From positions 46,732 to 110,731 of the forward strand of contig CAYQUO010000007.1 in assembly GCA_964420835.1 (NCBI GenBank): a stretch of DNA of 64,000 bases. Reading direction: 5' to 3'. The stretch is from CAYQUO01 sp964420835 (GTDB taxonomy: Bacteria > Chloroflexota > Anaerolineae > Anaerolineales > Anaerolineaceae). Position numbers and translations under genes: made by a program. Within the stretch, counting starts at the first letter, position 1. Every line of letters starts with the position of its first letter. A model generated the notes under the pieces. The model made no database searches, had not been told where the DNA came from, and was given only the letters and a program-made list of their open reading frames with translations. Positions 41,654 through 51,045 of the stretch are shown piece after piece.

Positions 41654-42005
41654 TGCGCCGGCGTGCCCCGGGAGCCGGGCGGCCAGCCGCACACCGTTTT
41701 CCCCGCCAGCCGGCAGAACACCGGCTGGCTTGTTGTTTCCGCCCGCAGGGTGGCTCCGCCAGCCTGCAGCCGCCCCGGGTTAACCCCCTCCCGCCGCCGC
41801 GGCCGCCCTGCAGCCCCCCGGCCCGGCTCCCGCCCCCGTTCCAAACCCGCCCATGCCCCTTGACAGCGCCACCAATCCTGGTTATAATAGAACAAAATTT
41901 CAATTACAGTATGGGCAGCCCCGGAAGAATGGATGCGAATTCGCCGGAAAAACGAAAAAACAAAAACGAATCTAATCCCCCCGCCTGCCCCCTGGAGGAT
42001 GGACC
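41654..42005. other. Intergenic region
   Basis: GC-rich and featureless in its first 200 bases, then a consensus promoter at 41860-41888 and a ~115-base leader to the small gene at 42006. Confidence 0.5.
41860..41888 (+). promoter_or_regulatory. Perfect consensus promoter of a small gene
   Basis: TTGACA (41860-41865), exactly 17 bases, TATAAT (41883-41888): complete consensus. Leader ~115 bases. Confidence 0.82.
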
Positions 42006-42254
42006 ATGAAGACCGGCATGCTCTGGTTCGATGATGACCCCAAAACGGACCTGCCCGCCAAGGTGCAGGCGGCGGCGGCTTATTATCATAAAAAATATGG
42101 AAAAGCCCCCAACCTCTGCCTCGTCAACCCCGCCGTGTTCCCCCTGCCCGCCGGCGCCGCCTGCGGGGTGGACCTCCAGCCCAGTCCGCTCGTCCTGCCC
42201 AACCACCTCTGGCTGGGCATCCGCGAACTCCCCCTCCCCCCTTCGCCCGCCTGA
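42006..42254 (+). CDS. Small protein of unknown function
   Basis: 82 residues. The N-terminal half (MKTGMLWFDDDPKTDLPA ... AAAYYHKKYGKAPNLCLVNP) looks structured and conserved-like; the C-terminus is Pro/Leu-rich. GGAGGATGGACC stands before the ATG. A full consensus promoter upstream suggests strong constitutive expression, unusual for so small a protein. No known domain recognised. Confidence 0.72.
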   Translation: MKTGMLWFDDDPKTDLPAKVQAAAAYYHKKYGKAPNLCLVNPAVFPLPAGAACGVDLQPSPLVLPNHLWLGIRELPLPPSPA

Positions 42255-42272
42255 ACCCGTCCGCCCGCGGGG

Positions 42273-42674
42273 TTAAGGGCCGCCTTCACCGCCCGCCGGC
42301 GGCTGCCCGCCCAGCCCCACGGCCATGGCCACCGCGTGCGTGCGCCCATGGCTGATGCTCACCGACCAGGTCTCCAGGCCAAGCGCCCTGGCAACCTGCT
42401 CCGCCCGCCCATGCAGGAACAACTGCGGCGCCCCGCCGGGCCCCCGGCGGATCTCAATGTCCTGCCAGGCCACAAACCCAATCCCCGTCCCCAGGGCCTT
42501 GGCCACCGCCTCCTTGGCGGCAAAGCGCCCGGCCAGGCTCTCGTTCCGGTCCCTGCTGTCCTCCAGTTCCCCCGCCGTGTACACCCGCCTCAGGAAGCGC
42601 GCCCGGATGGCCGGGTTCACCTCCTCCAGGCGCCTTATCTCCACCAGGTCAATTCCCGTCCGCAGGACCGTCAT
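42273..42674 (-). CDS. acpS: Holo-[acyl-carrier-protein] synthase
   Basis: 133 residues, typical length. GIDLVEIRRLEE holds the Mg2+-binding Asp and FAAKEAVAKALGTGIGF the catalytic/CoA motif; SISHGRTHAVAMAVG closes the fold. It transfers phosphopantetheine from CoA to acyl carrier protein. It lies six bases after the M16 pair on the same strand. Confidence 0.94.
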   Translation of the reverse strand: MTVLRTGIDLVEIRRLEEVNPAIRARFLRRVYTAGELEDSRDRNESLAGRFAAKEAVAKALGTGIGFVAWQDIEIRRGPGGAPQLFLHGRAEQVARALGLETWSVSISHGRTHAVAMAVGLGGQPPAGGEGGP

Positions 42675-42680
42675 GCCGCC

Positions 42681-43973
42681 TCAGCCTTCCCGGCTGCCCG
42701 CCGAGGCGATCACCAGCCGCTCCGGGTCCATGTACTTCCGCGCCGCCTGCAGGATCTCCGGCGGGGTCACCGCCGAAACCAGGCCCGGGTAGCGCTGGAA
42801 ATAATCCATGCCCAACTGGAAGCGCTCCAGGTTCAACAGGGCCCCCGCCACCCCGGCGTTGGATTCCAGCGACAGCGGCAGCCGCCCGATGAAGTTGGAC
42901 TGGCTGTCCGCCAGTTCCTCCTCCAGCACCGGCTCGCTGACAAAACGGCGCAGTTCCGTTTCGATCAGCCCGATGGCTTTTTCCAGGTTGGCCGGGTCCA
43001 CCCCGGCGGAAACCTCCCACGAGCCGCCGTTGATCCAGCCGTTCAGGCTGGTGCTGGCGTTGTAGGCCAGCCCGGCCTGCTCGCGCACCACGTTGCCAAT
43101 GCGCCCCATCATGCCGAACTGCCCCAGCACGCTGTTCCCCAGCGATGCCGGCAGGTAGTCCGGCGAGTTCCGCTTCGGCCCCGGCGAGCCCATCACCAGG
43201 TTCGTCTGGCTCTTGCCGGCGATGTCCACGTGCCTGCGCACGCCCTCCGCCGGGTGGGCCGGCGGCGGCAGTTCCTCCGGCTCAGCCTGGACGGGGTTTT
43301 GCCAGCCGCCCAGGGCTTCGGCCACCCGCTCCACCGCTTCGGCGGTCCCAATGCCCCCGGCAACCACCACCACCATCCCCCTTGGCCCGTAGTGCTGCCG
43401 GTGAAAGTCCACCACCTGTTGGCGGGTGATGCCGCGCACCGTCTCCTGGTAGCCCACCTCGGGGATCCCGTACGGGTGCCCCGGGAAAAGCAGGCTGTCA
43501 AACGTCAGCGAGGCCATCTCGGCGGTATCCTGGTCGCGCACCGCCAGGCCGGTCAGCAGCTGGGCGCGCAGCCGCTCAACGTAGTCCGGCGGGAACACCG
43601 GGTTTGCTGTACAGTCGGCCAGCAGTTCCAGCAGCAGGGGCAGGTCCTCCACCAGCGACCGCCCGCTGAAACTGGTGTTGTGCACGCTGGCGCCGAACCC
43701 CAGCGAGGCGCCCACCTCCTCCAGGGCGCGGAAGATCTGCTGAAAACTGCGGGTTTTCGTGCCGCGCATGAGGGCCGCCGAGGTGAAGTTGGCCAGCCCG
43801 GTCAGCCCGGGCGGGTCCAGCAGGCTGCCGTTGGCCAGGTAGCCGCCAATGACCACCGACTGGCTCTCCGGGCTGCTGCGCGCCAGCACGGTAATGCCGT
43901 TGGGCAGTTCGGCCCGCCTGGTGTTCTGCGGCCCAGGGAGCGACTCAATGTTCAAACTGTGTGAGACCTTCAT
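42681..43973 (-). CDS. M16-family peptidase, inactive-type subunit
   Basis: 430 residues with the M16 fold (LPNGITVLARSSPESQSVVIGGYLANGSLLDPPGLTGLANFTSAALMRGT). The zinc motif HxxEH that should follow GLTGL is replaced by ANFTS, so this subunit is not catalytic. In other M16 pairs the inactive subunit carries an R/Y substrate-binding pair. It overlaps the active subunit gene by four bases (ATGA), consistent with a heterodimer. Confidence 0.9.
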   Translation of the reverse strand: MKVSHSLNIESLPGPQNTRRAELPNGITVLARSSPESQSVVIGGYLANGSLLDPPGLTGLANFTSAALMRGTKTRSFQQIFRALEEVGASLGFGASVHNTSFSGRSLVEDLPLLLELLADCTANPVFPPDYVERLRAQLLTGLAVRDQDTAEMASLTFDSLLFPGHPYGIPEVGYQETVRGITRQQVVDFHRQHYGPRGMVVVVAGGIGTAEAVERVAEALGGWQNPVQAEPEELPPPAHPAEGVRRHVDIAGKSQTNLVMGSPGPKRNSPDYLPASLGNSVLGQFGMMGRIGNVVREQAGLAYNASTSLNGWINGGSWEVSAGVDPANLEKAIGLIETELRRFVSEPVLEEELADSQSNFIGRLPLSLESNAGVAGALLNLERFQLGMDYFQRYPGLVSAVTPPEILQAARKYMDPERLVIASAGSREG

Positions 43974-45256
43974 GCTCCACCTCCCGCCTCCGGGCGGTAC
44001 ACCCCCACCACCCGGCTCCCGGGGTCCAGCCAGTCCACCGCCGCCTGCCGGATCCGTCCGGGGGAGGCCTTCTCCACCCGGTCAACGTATTCCTCGAACC
44101 AGGCGTAACTGTCGAACATTTCCGAATAGCCCATCCAGAAGGCCTGGTTGGTCACGTTTTCGCTTCCGTAGGCGAACTGCGCCCTGGCCTGCTTGATCGC
44201 CCGGGCGATCTCCTCCTCCGCCACCGGCTCCGACCTCACCCGCGCCAGTTCCTCGTCCAGCGCCGCCAGCACCGTCTCCACTTTTTGGTCCGGGCGCACC
44301 GTGATGTTGATCGCATACAGGAACGGGTCAATGGTCGCCTGCATCCCCCCGCCCACCCCCACCGCCAGTTCTTTTTCGACCAGCGCCCGGTACAGGCGGC
44401 TGGTCTTGTTGGAAACGCCGCCCCCGCCGAACATGTTCAGGCTTGCCGGCCCGCTCAGCAGGCTGTCCAGCGCCGTAAGGGTGAAAAAATCGTCCGCAGA
44501 GGCCCGCGGGGCGCGGTAGGCCACCATCAGGTAGGTCGTTTCACCCGGGCCGCTCACCTCCACCTGCTTCTCCCCGGCAATCCGCGGCTCCGCCGGCACA
44601 CTTGCCTCCGGCGGGCTGGCAGCCGGGATGCTCCCATACACCGCCTCCACCCGCTTCAGCATCTCCGGGGTCTTAAAATCGCCGGCGATGGCCAGCACCG
44701 CATTGGCCGGGTTGTAATGGGAGCGGTAATGCGCGTACAGGTCATCCCGCGAGATGCGCTGCAGGTCCTCCATCAGGCCAATCACTTCGTGCCGGTAGGG
44801 GTGGCTGCTGAAGGCAGCCTCTTGCACCGCCTCGTCCAGCCGGAAGAGCGGCTCGTTCTCGTTCCCCTGGCGTTCCGAGATGATGACGGTGCGCTCCGAT
44901 TCCACCTCCCTGCTCTCGAACAGGCTGTTCACCATGCGGTCGGCTTCCAGTTCCAGGGCCAGGCTCACCTTGTCCGCGGGCAGGGTCTCAAAGTAGGCCG
45001 TCCAGTCCAGGTAGGTGAAGGCGTTCCACATGCCGCCATCCCGCGATACGGCCTTGTCCAGAACGCCGGTCGGAAAAGCCGCCGTCCCCTTGAACTGCAT
45101 GTGCTCCACCCAGTGGGAAATGCCGGTAAACCCGGGTTTCTCATTCCGCGAGCCCACGCGGTACCACACCCAGTGGCTCACCAGCGGCGCCGTGTGGATC
45201 TCCTTCAGGAATACGGTCAGGCCGTTGTTCAATACCGTTTTCATCACCGTCTGCAT
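43970..45256 (-). CDS. M16-family zinc peptidase, catalytic subunit
   Basis: 428 residues with the active HxxEH motif as HWVEHMQFKGT and downstream ALELEADRM supplying the third zinc ligand Glu. This family cleaves peptides or leftover signal/presequence fragments inside a closed chamber. Start MQTV at 45256 (alternative 45244). It precedes the inactive subunit and acpS in one operon. Confidence 0.92.
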   Translation of the reverse strand: MQTVMKTVLNNGLTVFLKEIHTAPLVSHWVWYRVGSRNEKPGFTGISHWVEHMQFKGTAAFPTGVLDKAVSRDGGMWNAFTYLDWTAYFETLPADKVSLALELEADRMVNSLFESREVESERTVIISERQGNENEPLFRLDEAVQEAAFSSHPYRHEVIGLMEDLQRISRDDLYAHYRSHYNPANAVLAIAGDFKTPEMLKRVEAVYGSIPAASPPEASVPAEPRIAGEKQVEVSGPGETTYLMVAYRAPRASADDFFTLTALDSLLSGPASLNMFGGGGVSNKTSRLYRALVEKELAVGVGGGMQATIDPFLYAINITVRPDQKVETVLAALDEELARVRSEPVAEEEIARAIKQARAQFAYGSENVTNQAFWMGYSEMFDSYAWFEEYVDRVEKASPGRIRQAAVDWLDPGSRVVGVYRPEAGGGA

Positions 45257-45448
45257 CTGCTTGCACCATTACCCGTTCAAAAGGCCTTTCAGGGATATGA
45301 TTTCCGTCTCAGGGTTAATTTTAGTATATAATGAACCCGGTTTGCCGTCAGCATGACCGGGGCAAAAAAACTTCCGCTTTTATAAATCGGCCGTTTTCCC
45401 GGGTTCATCTGAACCCGCCTGATTTCACAATCGCACACGGAGGTTGGC

Positions 45449-46777
45449 ATGGATACAAAAATGGGATACCACGCCGCGGTCGTTGGGGCTGGCCCTGCCG
45501 GTCTTTTTGCCGCCCGCGAACTTTCGCTGGCGGGGGTGCACGTGGCCATTCTCAACCGGGATCTCAAACCCGGCGGCCTGGCGGAATACGGCATCTACCC
45601 CGACAAGCACGACATGAAGTCCGCCCTGCGGAGCCAGTTCCACCAGACCATGGCGAACGACCTGGTTTCCTATTACGGCAATGTGAACGTTGGCTTGAAC
45701 CGCGACCTCGCCCTGGGCGAACTGCCGGGGTTGGGGTTCCAGGCTGTATTGGCGGCAGTGGGCGCCCAGGGCACCAAGAAACTCGGCATCCCCGGGGAGG
45801 ACCTGAAAGGCGTCTACCACGCCAAAGACCTGGTGTATTACTACAACGACCTGCCCCCCTACAGCCAGATGAAGTTTGAAATTGGCCGGCACGTGGCGGT
45901 CATCGGTATGGGAAACGTGATGACAGACGTGGCCCGCTACCTCATCGAGATCCTCAAGGTGGGCAATGTGATGGCGGTCGCCCGCCGCGGCCCCGGCGAG
46001 ATCAAGTTCGACAAAAAGGAACTGGAGCACCTCGCCCCCAGCATCAACGTCAACGCCATCGATTACGAGATCGAACAGGCCGCCCCCCTGATGAAGGCAC
46101 TGGGCGAAGACCCCGAGATCCCCAAGGCCTTCATCCACTCCACCGTGGAGCGCGTCCAGCCGGGATCCTCCGATGCCAATTTCATGATCCGGTTCCTGCT
46201 CTCGCCAACGCGCATCATCGGCGACGAGAACGGCCGCGTGTGCGCCCTCGAGGTGGAGGAGAACACCTTGGTGAAGGTAAATGATGAAATCAAGGCCCGC
46301 GGCACCGGCAACACGCGCCGGCTGGAGGTCGATACGCTCATCTTCGCCATTGGCGACCGGGTGGATGACCAGCTTGGCCTGCCCCTGGAAGGCAGCGAAT
46401 TTGTCAAAAGCCCGGCCCCGCGCTTCCCGGTGGAGGGCATCTCCTACGAGGCATACGACCCGGTGGCCGGAAAACCCATCGAGGGCTTGTTCCTGGCCGG
46501 CTGGTCGCGCCAGGCCAGCACCGGCCTGGTGGGCATGGCCCGCCGGGATGGCGTCCGCTGTGCCGGTGCCATGCTGGCCTACCTGAAGACCCTGCCGCAG
46601 GTGGAGCATTCCCTGGACGCCTTGGAATCCCGGCTGCAATCCCTGAAAAAGCCGGTCATCCGCAAGGAGGACCTGCTCAAGTTACTGGAAGCGGAAGAGG
46701 CCGTCGCCAAAAGCCGGGGGTTGAAGGGGTTCAAGTTCTCCACCAACGAGGAGATGCTCAAGGCGATCGGCAGGTAA
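45449..46777 (+). CDS. FAD/NAD(P)-binding oxidoreductase (ferredoxin-NADP reductase / GltD-like)
   Basis: 442 residues. The FAD motif GAGPAGLFAAREL is at about 13-25, a second dinucleotide motif VIGMGNVMTDVARYL at about 151, and ATG-type region GLFLAGWSRQASTGLVGMARRDG. It has no N-terminal [4Fe-4S] domain, unlike GltD itself, and best matches the adrenodoxin-reductase-like ferredoxin:NADP+ reductases. It would move electrons between ferredoxin and NADPH. GGAGG precedes the ATG. Confidence 0.83.
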   Translation: MDTKMGYHAAVVGAGPAGLFAARELSLAGVHVAILNRDLKPGGLAEYGIYPDKHDMKSALRSQFHQTMANDLVSYYGNVNVGLNRDLALGELPGLGFQAVLAAVGAQGTKKLGIPGEDLKGVYHAKDLVYYYNDLPPYSQMKFEIGRHVAVIGMGNVMTDVARYLIEILKVGNVMAVARRGPGEIKFDKKELEHLAPSINVNAIDYEIEQAAPLMKALGEDPEIPKAFIHSTVERVQPGSSDANFMIRFLLSPTRIIGDENGRVCALEVEENTLVKVNDEIKARGTGNTRRLEVDTLIFAIGDRVDDQLGLPLEGSEFVKSPAPRFPVEGISYEAYDPVAGKPIEGLFLAGWSRQASTGLVGMARRDGVRCAGAMLAYLKTLPQVEHSLDALESRLQSLKKPVIRKEDLLKLLEAEEAVAKSRGLKGFKFSTNEEMLKAIGR

Positions 46778-46810
46778 CCGGCCGCCCCGCCCGTCAACCC
46801 GCCTTCCCCG

Positions 46811-47314
46811 TCATTCGGGCTTGCCTGTTTTGTCCTCCGGCTGGGGCTTCACAAAAGGGATCATCATGATGAAGCCAATGGCCACCAGGCCCTCGCCCAG
46901 CATCACCCCGCGCGCTTGCCAGGCGCCAAAATAAGGCACCCCCGGCAGGGGGTGGCTGCCAAGTCCGAACACGTCCGCCATGCCGGTGAAAACGGCGACC
47001 ACGAACCCCGTGCTCACCAGGCGGGTGCCAAAGTCGGCGGTGATGCTCACCGGGATGTTCTTCCACAGCGCCATCATGCTCAGGTATCCCCCAATGCACA
47101 TCAACCCCAGCCCGATCAAAAAAACCGCGATCTGCACAAAACCGATCACCGGGCTGCGGTCCAGGCCGAACATCCCCGGGCGCGAGCCCAGCAGGAAGAT
47201 CCAGAAGCCCAGCAGCGTGGTGATCAATCCAACCGTCACCCGTCGTCGCGAGTAATGCCGGGGCCGGGTGTTTGCCCCTGCTTTCACAACCGGTTTTTTT
47301 GCCCTTGCGCTCAT
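46811..47314 (-). CDS. Four-helix membrane protein, unknown
   Basis: 167 residues with a basic cytoplasmic N-terminus (SARAKKPVVK ... RHYSRRR) and four hydrophobic segments (VGLITTLLGFWIFLLG; FVQIAVFLIGLGLMCIGGYL; FVVAVFTGMADVFGLG; LGEGLVAIGFIMMIPF). The start ATG 47314 overlaps the dipeptidase stop by ATGA. I do not recognise the family. Confidence 0.75.
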   Translation of the reverse strand: MSARAKKPVVKAGANTRPRHYSRRRVTVGLITTLLGFWIFLLGSRPGMFGLDRSPVIGFVQIAVFLIGLGLMCIGGYLSMMALWKNIPVSITADFGTRLVSTGFVVAVFTGMADVFGLGSHPLPGVPYFGAWQARGVMLGEGLVAIGFIMMIPFVKPQPEDKTGKPE

Positions 47315-48411
47315 TCCGGTAAAATCGCCTCCATCATGCGCTGCCAGTTGCCCGCAAAGATCAGGGCGATATCCTCCGGCGGGTAGCCCATCCGGGCCAG
47401 GATGGGCTCCAGTTTTTGCAGGTCGGCAACGGTGTCCATTTCCTCCGGAATGGCCGGCCAGCCGAAACCGCCGTCCAGGTCGCTGCCGATTCCGGCATGG
47501 CGTGCGTTGCCGGCCATCTGGCACACGTGGTCAATGTGCCTGGCCAGTGTCTCCAGGGTCACATCGCCGCGGGGGTCGCCATCCTGCCAGTCGCTCTTCA
47601 GGAACCGGTTGAAGGGGATGACCCCCATCACGCCGTCGCGCTCGATCAACCGCCGGATGGTGGCATCGGTCAGCTGGCGTTCATTGCGGGCATCCTTCAG
47701 CAGGGCCCTGGCGTTGGCGTGGCTGGCGAACACCACCCCCGGGTAGCGCTCCAGGGCGGTCAGCGCCGAAACCTCGTTCATGTGCGATACATCCAGCCCA
47801 AACCCGGCCATGGCCATCTCCTCCAGGAGTTCCAGCCCCTCTTTTGTGAAGCCTTCGCCCTCGCGCGAGCCCCCGCACCAGCGGGTTCCGGCCCAAACCG
47901 GGCCGATGGCCCGCACGCCCGGCTCCCACCACTCGCCCACCTCATGCGGGCTGGACAGCCCTTCCGGGCCTTCCCACAGGGTGAACAGACCCACCGGGTG
48001 TGTGTGCCCGGGCGGGTCGGCAGGCGATTCCTGCCAGGGGGAAAGAACCGCCTTCAACTGCCTTTTGTTGGTGATGCGGGCATACATCTGCGGGTGCTCC
48101 CCGCAAAGGCGATCGTACCAGTCCAGTTGTTGCCGGAAGGAACGGCGGTGTTCCTCCGGCGTGGAATAACTCAGGATCTCCCAGTCGCCTTCCCGGTAAC
48201 GGGCCGGTGCGGCGAACAGGGTGCCGAACACCACCGCCACCTGGCCGCGCTGGTAATCCTCCCAGCCCAGGGTCGCCTCGCCGCCGGTGCGTTCCAGTGG
48301 AACAACACCCTTCTCCCGCCGCCGCTGCTCGGCTGCCGAAAGGGTGTAGTCCCTGCCAAATGTCAGGGCATTGGATGCCATATCCTGATGGGAATCGATG
48401 ATGTAGGTCAT
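47311..48411 (-). CDS. M19-family membrane dipeptidase
   Basis: 366 residues. Zinc-site elements in order: HxD in DSHQDM, Glu in LWEGPEG, His in VSHMNE and SHANAR, and Asp in GIGSDLDGGFG. M19 enzymes (renal dipeptidase type) cut dipeptides, including D-residue ones. Started at ATG 48411 (MTYIIDSH), which gives the usual N-terminus. It is coupled to the downstream membrane protein. Confidence 0.9.
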   Translation of the reverse strand: MTYIIDSHQDMASNALTFGRDYTLSAAEQRRREKGVVPLERTGGEATLGWEDYQRGQVAVVFGTLFAAPARYREGDWEILSYSTPEEHRRSFRQQLDWYDRLCGEHPQMYARITNKRQLKAVLSPWQESPADPPGHTHPVGLFTLWEGPEGLSSPHEVGEWWEPGVRAIGPVWAGTRWCGGSREGEGFTKEGLELLEEMAMAGFGLDVSHMNEVSALTALERYPGVVFASHANARALLKDARNERQLTDATIRRLIERDGVMGVIPFNRFLKSDWQDGDPRGDVTLETLARHIDHVCQMAGNARHAGIGSDLDGGFGWPAIPEEMDTVADLQKLEPILARMGYPPEDIALIFAGNWQRMMEAILPE

Positions 48412-48465
48412 GGGTTGCCTGAAAAAGTGGCGCACCGTGCCGGGTGCGCCATTGAATTCCGGGTT

Positions 48466-49845
48466 TTATTTTTCCGTGCCCGGGGAGTCTTCCTCCCCTG
48501 GGCCCGAAGGCTCCTCGGGGGTGGATTCATCGCCGGGGGTTGCCCCTTCCACTGGTGCCGCTCCCTCCCCGGGGGCTGCTTCCTCCCCTGCGCCGGGGAT
48601 CTCCCCGCCGTCCGATTCTTCCATGTTTTCGAGGTCGCTCTCCAGGAGGGTCTGCCAGTCCAGGTCGGCATAGGCCATGGAATCGACCCTGCGCAGGCTC
48701 AGGCCGATGCGGTGGTTGTCCGGGTCAATGCGGATGATCCTCAGGGTGACCACATCCCCATCCTTGAGGACCTCCTTGGGGTGTTCGATCCGTTTCTCGC
48801 TGATCTCCGAAATGTGAATCAGCCCCTCCAGGTCTTCATCCAGCCGGGCAAAGGCGCCGAACTTGGTCAGCCGGGTGATCCTGCCTTCAATCAACTGCCC
48901 CACCTGGAACCTGGAGGCCTTGTGCGACCACGGGTCGTCGAGCAGTGCCCGGATGGACAGGCCAATGCGCTTCTTTTCGCGGTCAATGTTGATGATCTTG
49001 ACCCTGACCTCCTGCCCCACTTTCAGCACTTCCGAGGGATGCTGGACGCGATCCCAGGAGATCTCCGAAAGGTGCACCAGGCCATCCGCCCCGCTGATGT
49101 TCACGAAGGCTCCAAAATCCGCCACGCTGGTCACCCGGCCGTTGCGCACCTCTCCCTCTTTCAACTGGTCAATGATGCGTTCCTTGATGCTTTCGCGGGT
49201 CTCTCCGCTGGCTGCGCGCTCCGAGAGGATCAGCCGGCGCCGCTCCCGGTCCACCTCGATCACCGAGACCGAGATCGGTTCTCCGATCATCTTGGCAAAG
49301 CGCTGTTCGGGGGTGTCTCCCGAGATGCCTGCCCGGCGGGTAAAACTCATCTGGGATGCCGGCACAAAGCCGCGCAGCCCGCCCACCGGCACGATTAGCC
49401 CCCCCTTGTTATAGCCGATGATCTCGCTCTCGACCATGGCGTGGGAGGCCGCCAGTTCTTCCACCTGCTGCCAGCCGGTCTCTTCGCGCGCCCGCACGAA
49501 CGACAGCACCACGTTGCCATGCTGGTCCTCCGGGTTGATGACATAAACAGGGATCTCCTGGCCCACCTGCAGTGCCGCCAGTTCATCACGCGGGATGGCC
49601 TCAAATTCCCGTCCATCGATCAGGCCTTCAGACTTGGTCCCAACGCTGACCAGGATCTGCCCCGGGCTGATGCTGGCAATTACGCCCGTGCGGATCTCCC
49701 CCTGGCGGGGAAAATCAATGCTCAGGCCTTCCTTTTCGAGCAGGGATGCCATGTTGTTTTCCGGGTTGTTTTCCGGGGTGTTTTCCGGGGTGTTGTCCGG
49801 TTCGGGCTGTGTACCCTGCTCCGGTAAGGGTGGGTTATGGTCCAT
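48466..49845 (-). CDS. rpsA: Ribosomal protein S1 (four S1 domains)
   Basis: 459 residues with four S1 RNA-binding motifs, the last two most regular (GEVRNGRVTSVADFGAFVN; GQLIEGRITRLTKFGAFAR). It begins with a Pro/Glu/Asn repeat (TPEN/NPEN, about 19-31) encoded by a 12-bp tandem repeat, and ends in an acidic Gly/Glu/Pro tail. Four domains is the Gram-positive/Chloroflexi-type number rather than the six of proteobacteria. It binds mRNA at initiation on the 30S subunit. Confidence 0.9.
   Translation of the reverse strand: MDHNPPLPEQGTQPEPDNTPENTPENNPENNMASLLEKEGLSIDFPRQGEIRTGVIASISPGQILVSVGTKSEGLIDGREFEAIPRDELAALQVGQEIPVYVINPEDQHGNVVLSFVRAREETGWQQVEELAASHAMVESEIIGYNKGGLIVPVGGLRGFVPASQMSFTRRAGISGDTPEQRFAKMIGEPISVSVIEVDRERRRLILSERAASGETRESIKERIIDQLKEGEVRNGRVTSVADFGAFVNISGADGLVHLSEISWDRVQHPSEVLKVGQEVRVKIINIDREKKRIGLSIRALLDDPWSHKASRFQVGQLIEGRITRLTKFGAFARLDEDLEGLIHISEISEKRIEHPKEVLKDGDVVTLRIIRIDPDNHRIGLSLRRVDSMAYADLDWQTLLESDLENMEESDGGEIPGAGEEAAPGEGAAPVEGATPGDESTPEEPSGPGEEDSPGTEK
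49753..49800. repeat. 12-bp tandem repeat in rpsA 5' coding sequence
   Basis: About four imperfect units of the type TTGTTTTCCGGG (plus strand). They encode the ENTP/ENNP stretch near the S1 N-terminus. Copy-number changes would keep the reading frame. Confidence 0.75.
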
Positions 49846-49880
49846 TGTTGCTATGCTCCAATTTGGATTAAGTAGGCTTC

Positions 49881-49909
49881 ATTATAAAGGGGATTAACCG
49901 GTTTGACAA
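49881..49909 (-). promoter_or_regulatory. rpsA promoter
   Basis: On the minus strand TTGTCA (49909-49904), 17-base spacer, perfect TATAAT (49886-49881), 35 bases before the start codon. Confidence 0.75.
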
Positions 49910-50043
49910 TCCCGCCTGAATGGCTGTCTTTGCAGCGATTCGCGCCTGGCCCGCCCGGGTGGGTTGGCCCGGTACGGGCCGGCCCTGGTGGAACAGCCGC
50001 CGGGCCGCTTCGATTTTGGGGTCTGTGCCCGGTTGCAATACAC

Positions 50044-50056
50044 TATAATACCCACA
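50044..50056 (+). promoter_or_regulatory. -10 box placing transcription start at the pfkB ATG
   Basis: Perfect TATAAT (50044-50049) only six bases before ATG 50056 and no ribosome site: the transcript would be leaderless. The -35 is poor. Confidence 0.55.
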
Positions 50057-51045
50057 TGACAATTGGCCCGGCCGGCGCGAGGTGCAATACCGTCCTCCTG
50101 ATGGGGGACATCAACATCGATGTGGTCATGGCGGTGGATGCCTACCCGCGCGAGGGCGACGAGGCGGTGGCCCGCAGTTTCACCCTTCGGCTCGGCGGTT
50201 CAGCCTGCAACACCGGGGCGGCCCTTTCATGCCTGGGGGTTCAGGCCCGCCTGCTCGCCAGCATCGGCGATGACCCGCTGGCGGTGATCGCCAAGCAGGA
50301 ACTGGCCGGCAGCGGCATCCACACCGGGTTCATCTCCGCAATTCCCGGCCAAAGCACCGGTTTTCTCCTTTCCGCCGTGTCCCGCTCAGGCGAGCGCACC
50401 ATGTTCGGCAACCGGGGGGCCAACCGCATCCCGGCAGCCGAAAGCCTGCGCCGCCAGGGCTTGCAGGGGGCCTGCGGGCTCCATGTTTCGGGCTACACGG
50501 CGCTGGAGGAGGACACCTGGCAGGCAAGCCGCCGGGCCCTTGAGGAATGCCGCAGCGCCGGCATTTGGACCAGCCTGGACCCCAGCGTTGAGGCGGCCGG
50601 CAGCGCCCGCGGAGCCCTGCTGGCGGCCATGCCCCTGGTGGACCACTGGCTGGTCAGCCGGCGGGAACTTCAACTGCTTTCCGGCGAGGAAGACATCCAG
50701 GCCGGGCTGTCCGCCCTGCTCCTCAGGGGCGCCCCCGCCATCACCTTAAAACTTGGCAGCCAGGGAAGTTTGTTCTTCAGCCCGGGCTTCACGGCCGCCA
50801 TGCCGCCCTTCCCCGTCTCCGCTCAAACCGACACCACCGGCGCCGGGGATGTCTTTGCCGCCGGGTACATCCTGGGCCTCCTGAAGGGTTGCCAGCCGCC
50901 CGAACGGCTGGCCTATGGCAATGCCCTCGCCGGCATGGCCGTGGAGGCCGGCGACGGCCAGCGCGGGCTTCTGCGTTACGCCAACATCACAACCGAATTG
51001 GAAAACCGCAAGGGGAAGATCCTGGACTTGTGGAGGGAAAAATGA
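50056..51045 (+). CDS. PfkB-family carbohydrate/nucleoside kinase
   Basis: 329 residues. N-terminal GDINIDVVMAVDAYPREGDEAVARSFTLRLGGSACNTGAAL is the family signature 1, and the C-terminal TDTTGAGDVFAAGYILGLL is signature 2 with the catalytic Asp. It phosphorylates a sugar or nucleoside; substrate not readable. It overlaps the OYE gene by ATGA, heading a six-gene coupled operon whose other members are redox and lipoate enzymes, so the kinase is an odd partner. Confidence 0.88.
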   Translation: MTIGPAGARCNTVLLMGDINIDVVMAVDAYPREGDEAVARSFTLRLGGSACNTGAALSCLGVQARLLASIGDDPLAVIAKQELAGSGIHTGFISAIPGQSTGFLLSAVSRSGERTMFGNRGANRIPAAESLRRQGLQGACGLHVSGYTALEEDTWQASRRALEECRSAGIWTSLDPSVEAAGSARGALLAAMPLVDHWLVSRRELQLLSGEEDIQAGLSALLLRGAPAITLKLGSQGSLFFSPGFTAAMPPFPVSAQTDTTGAGDVFAAGYILGLLKGCQPPERLAYGNALAGMAVEAGDGQRGLLRYANITTELENRKGKILDLWREK

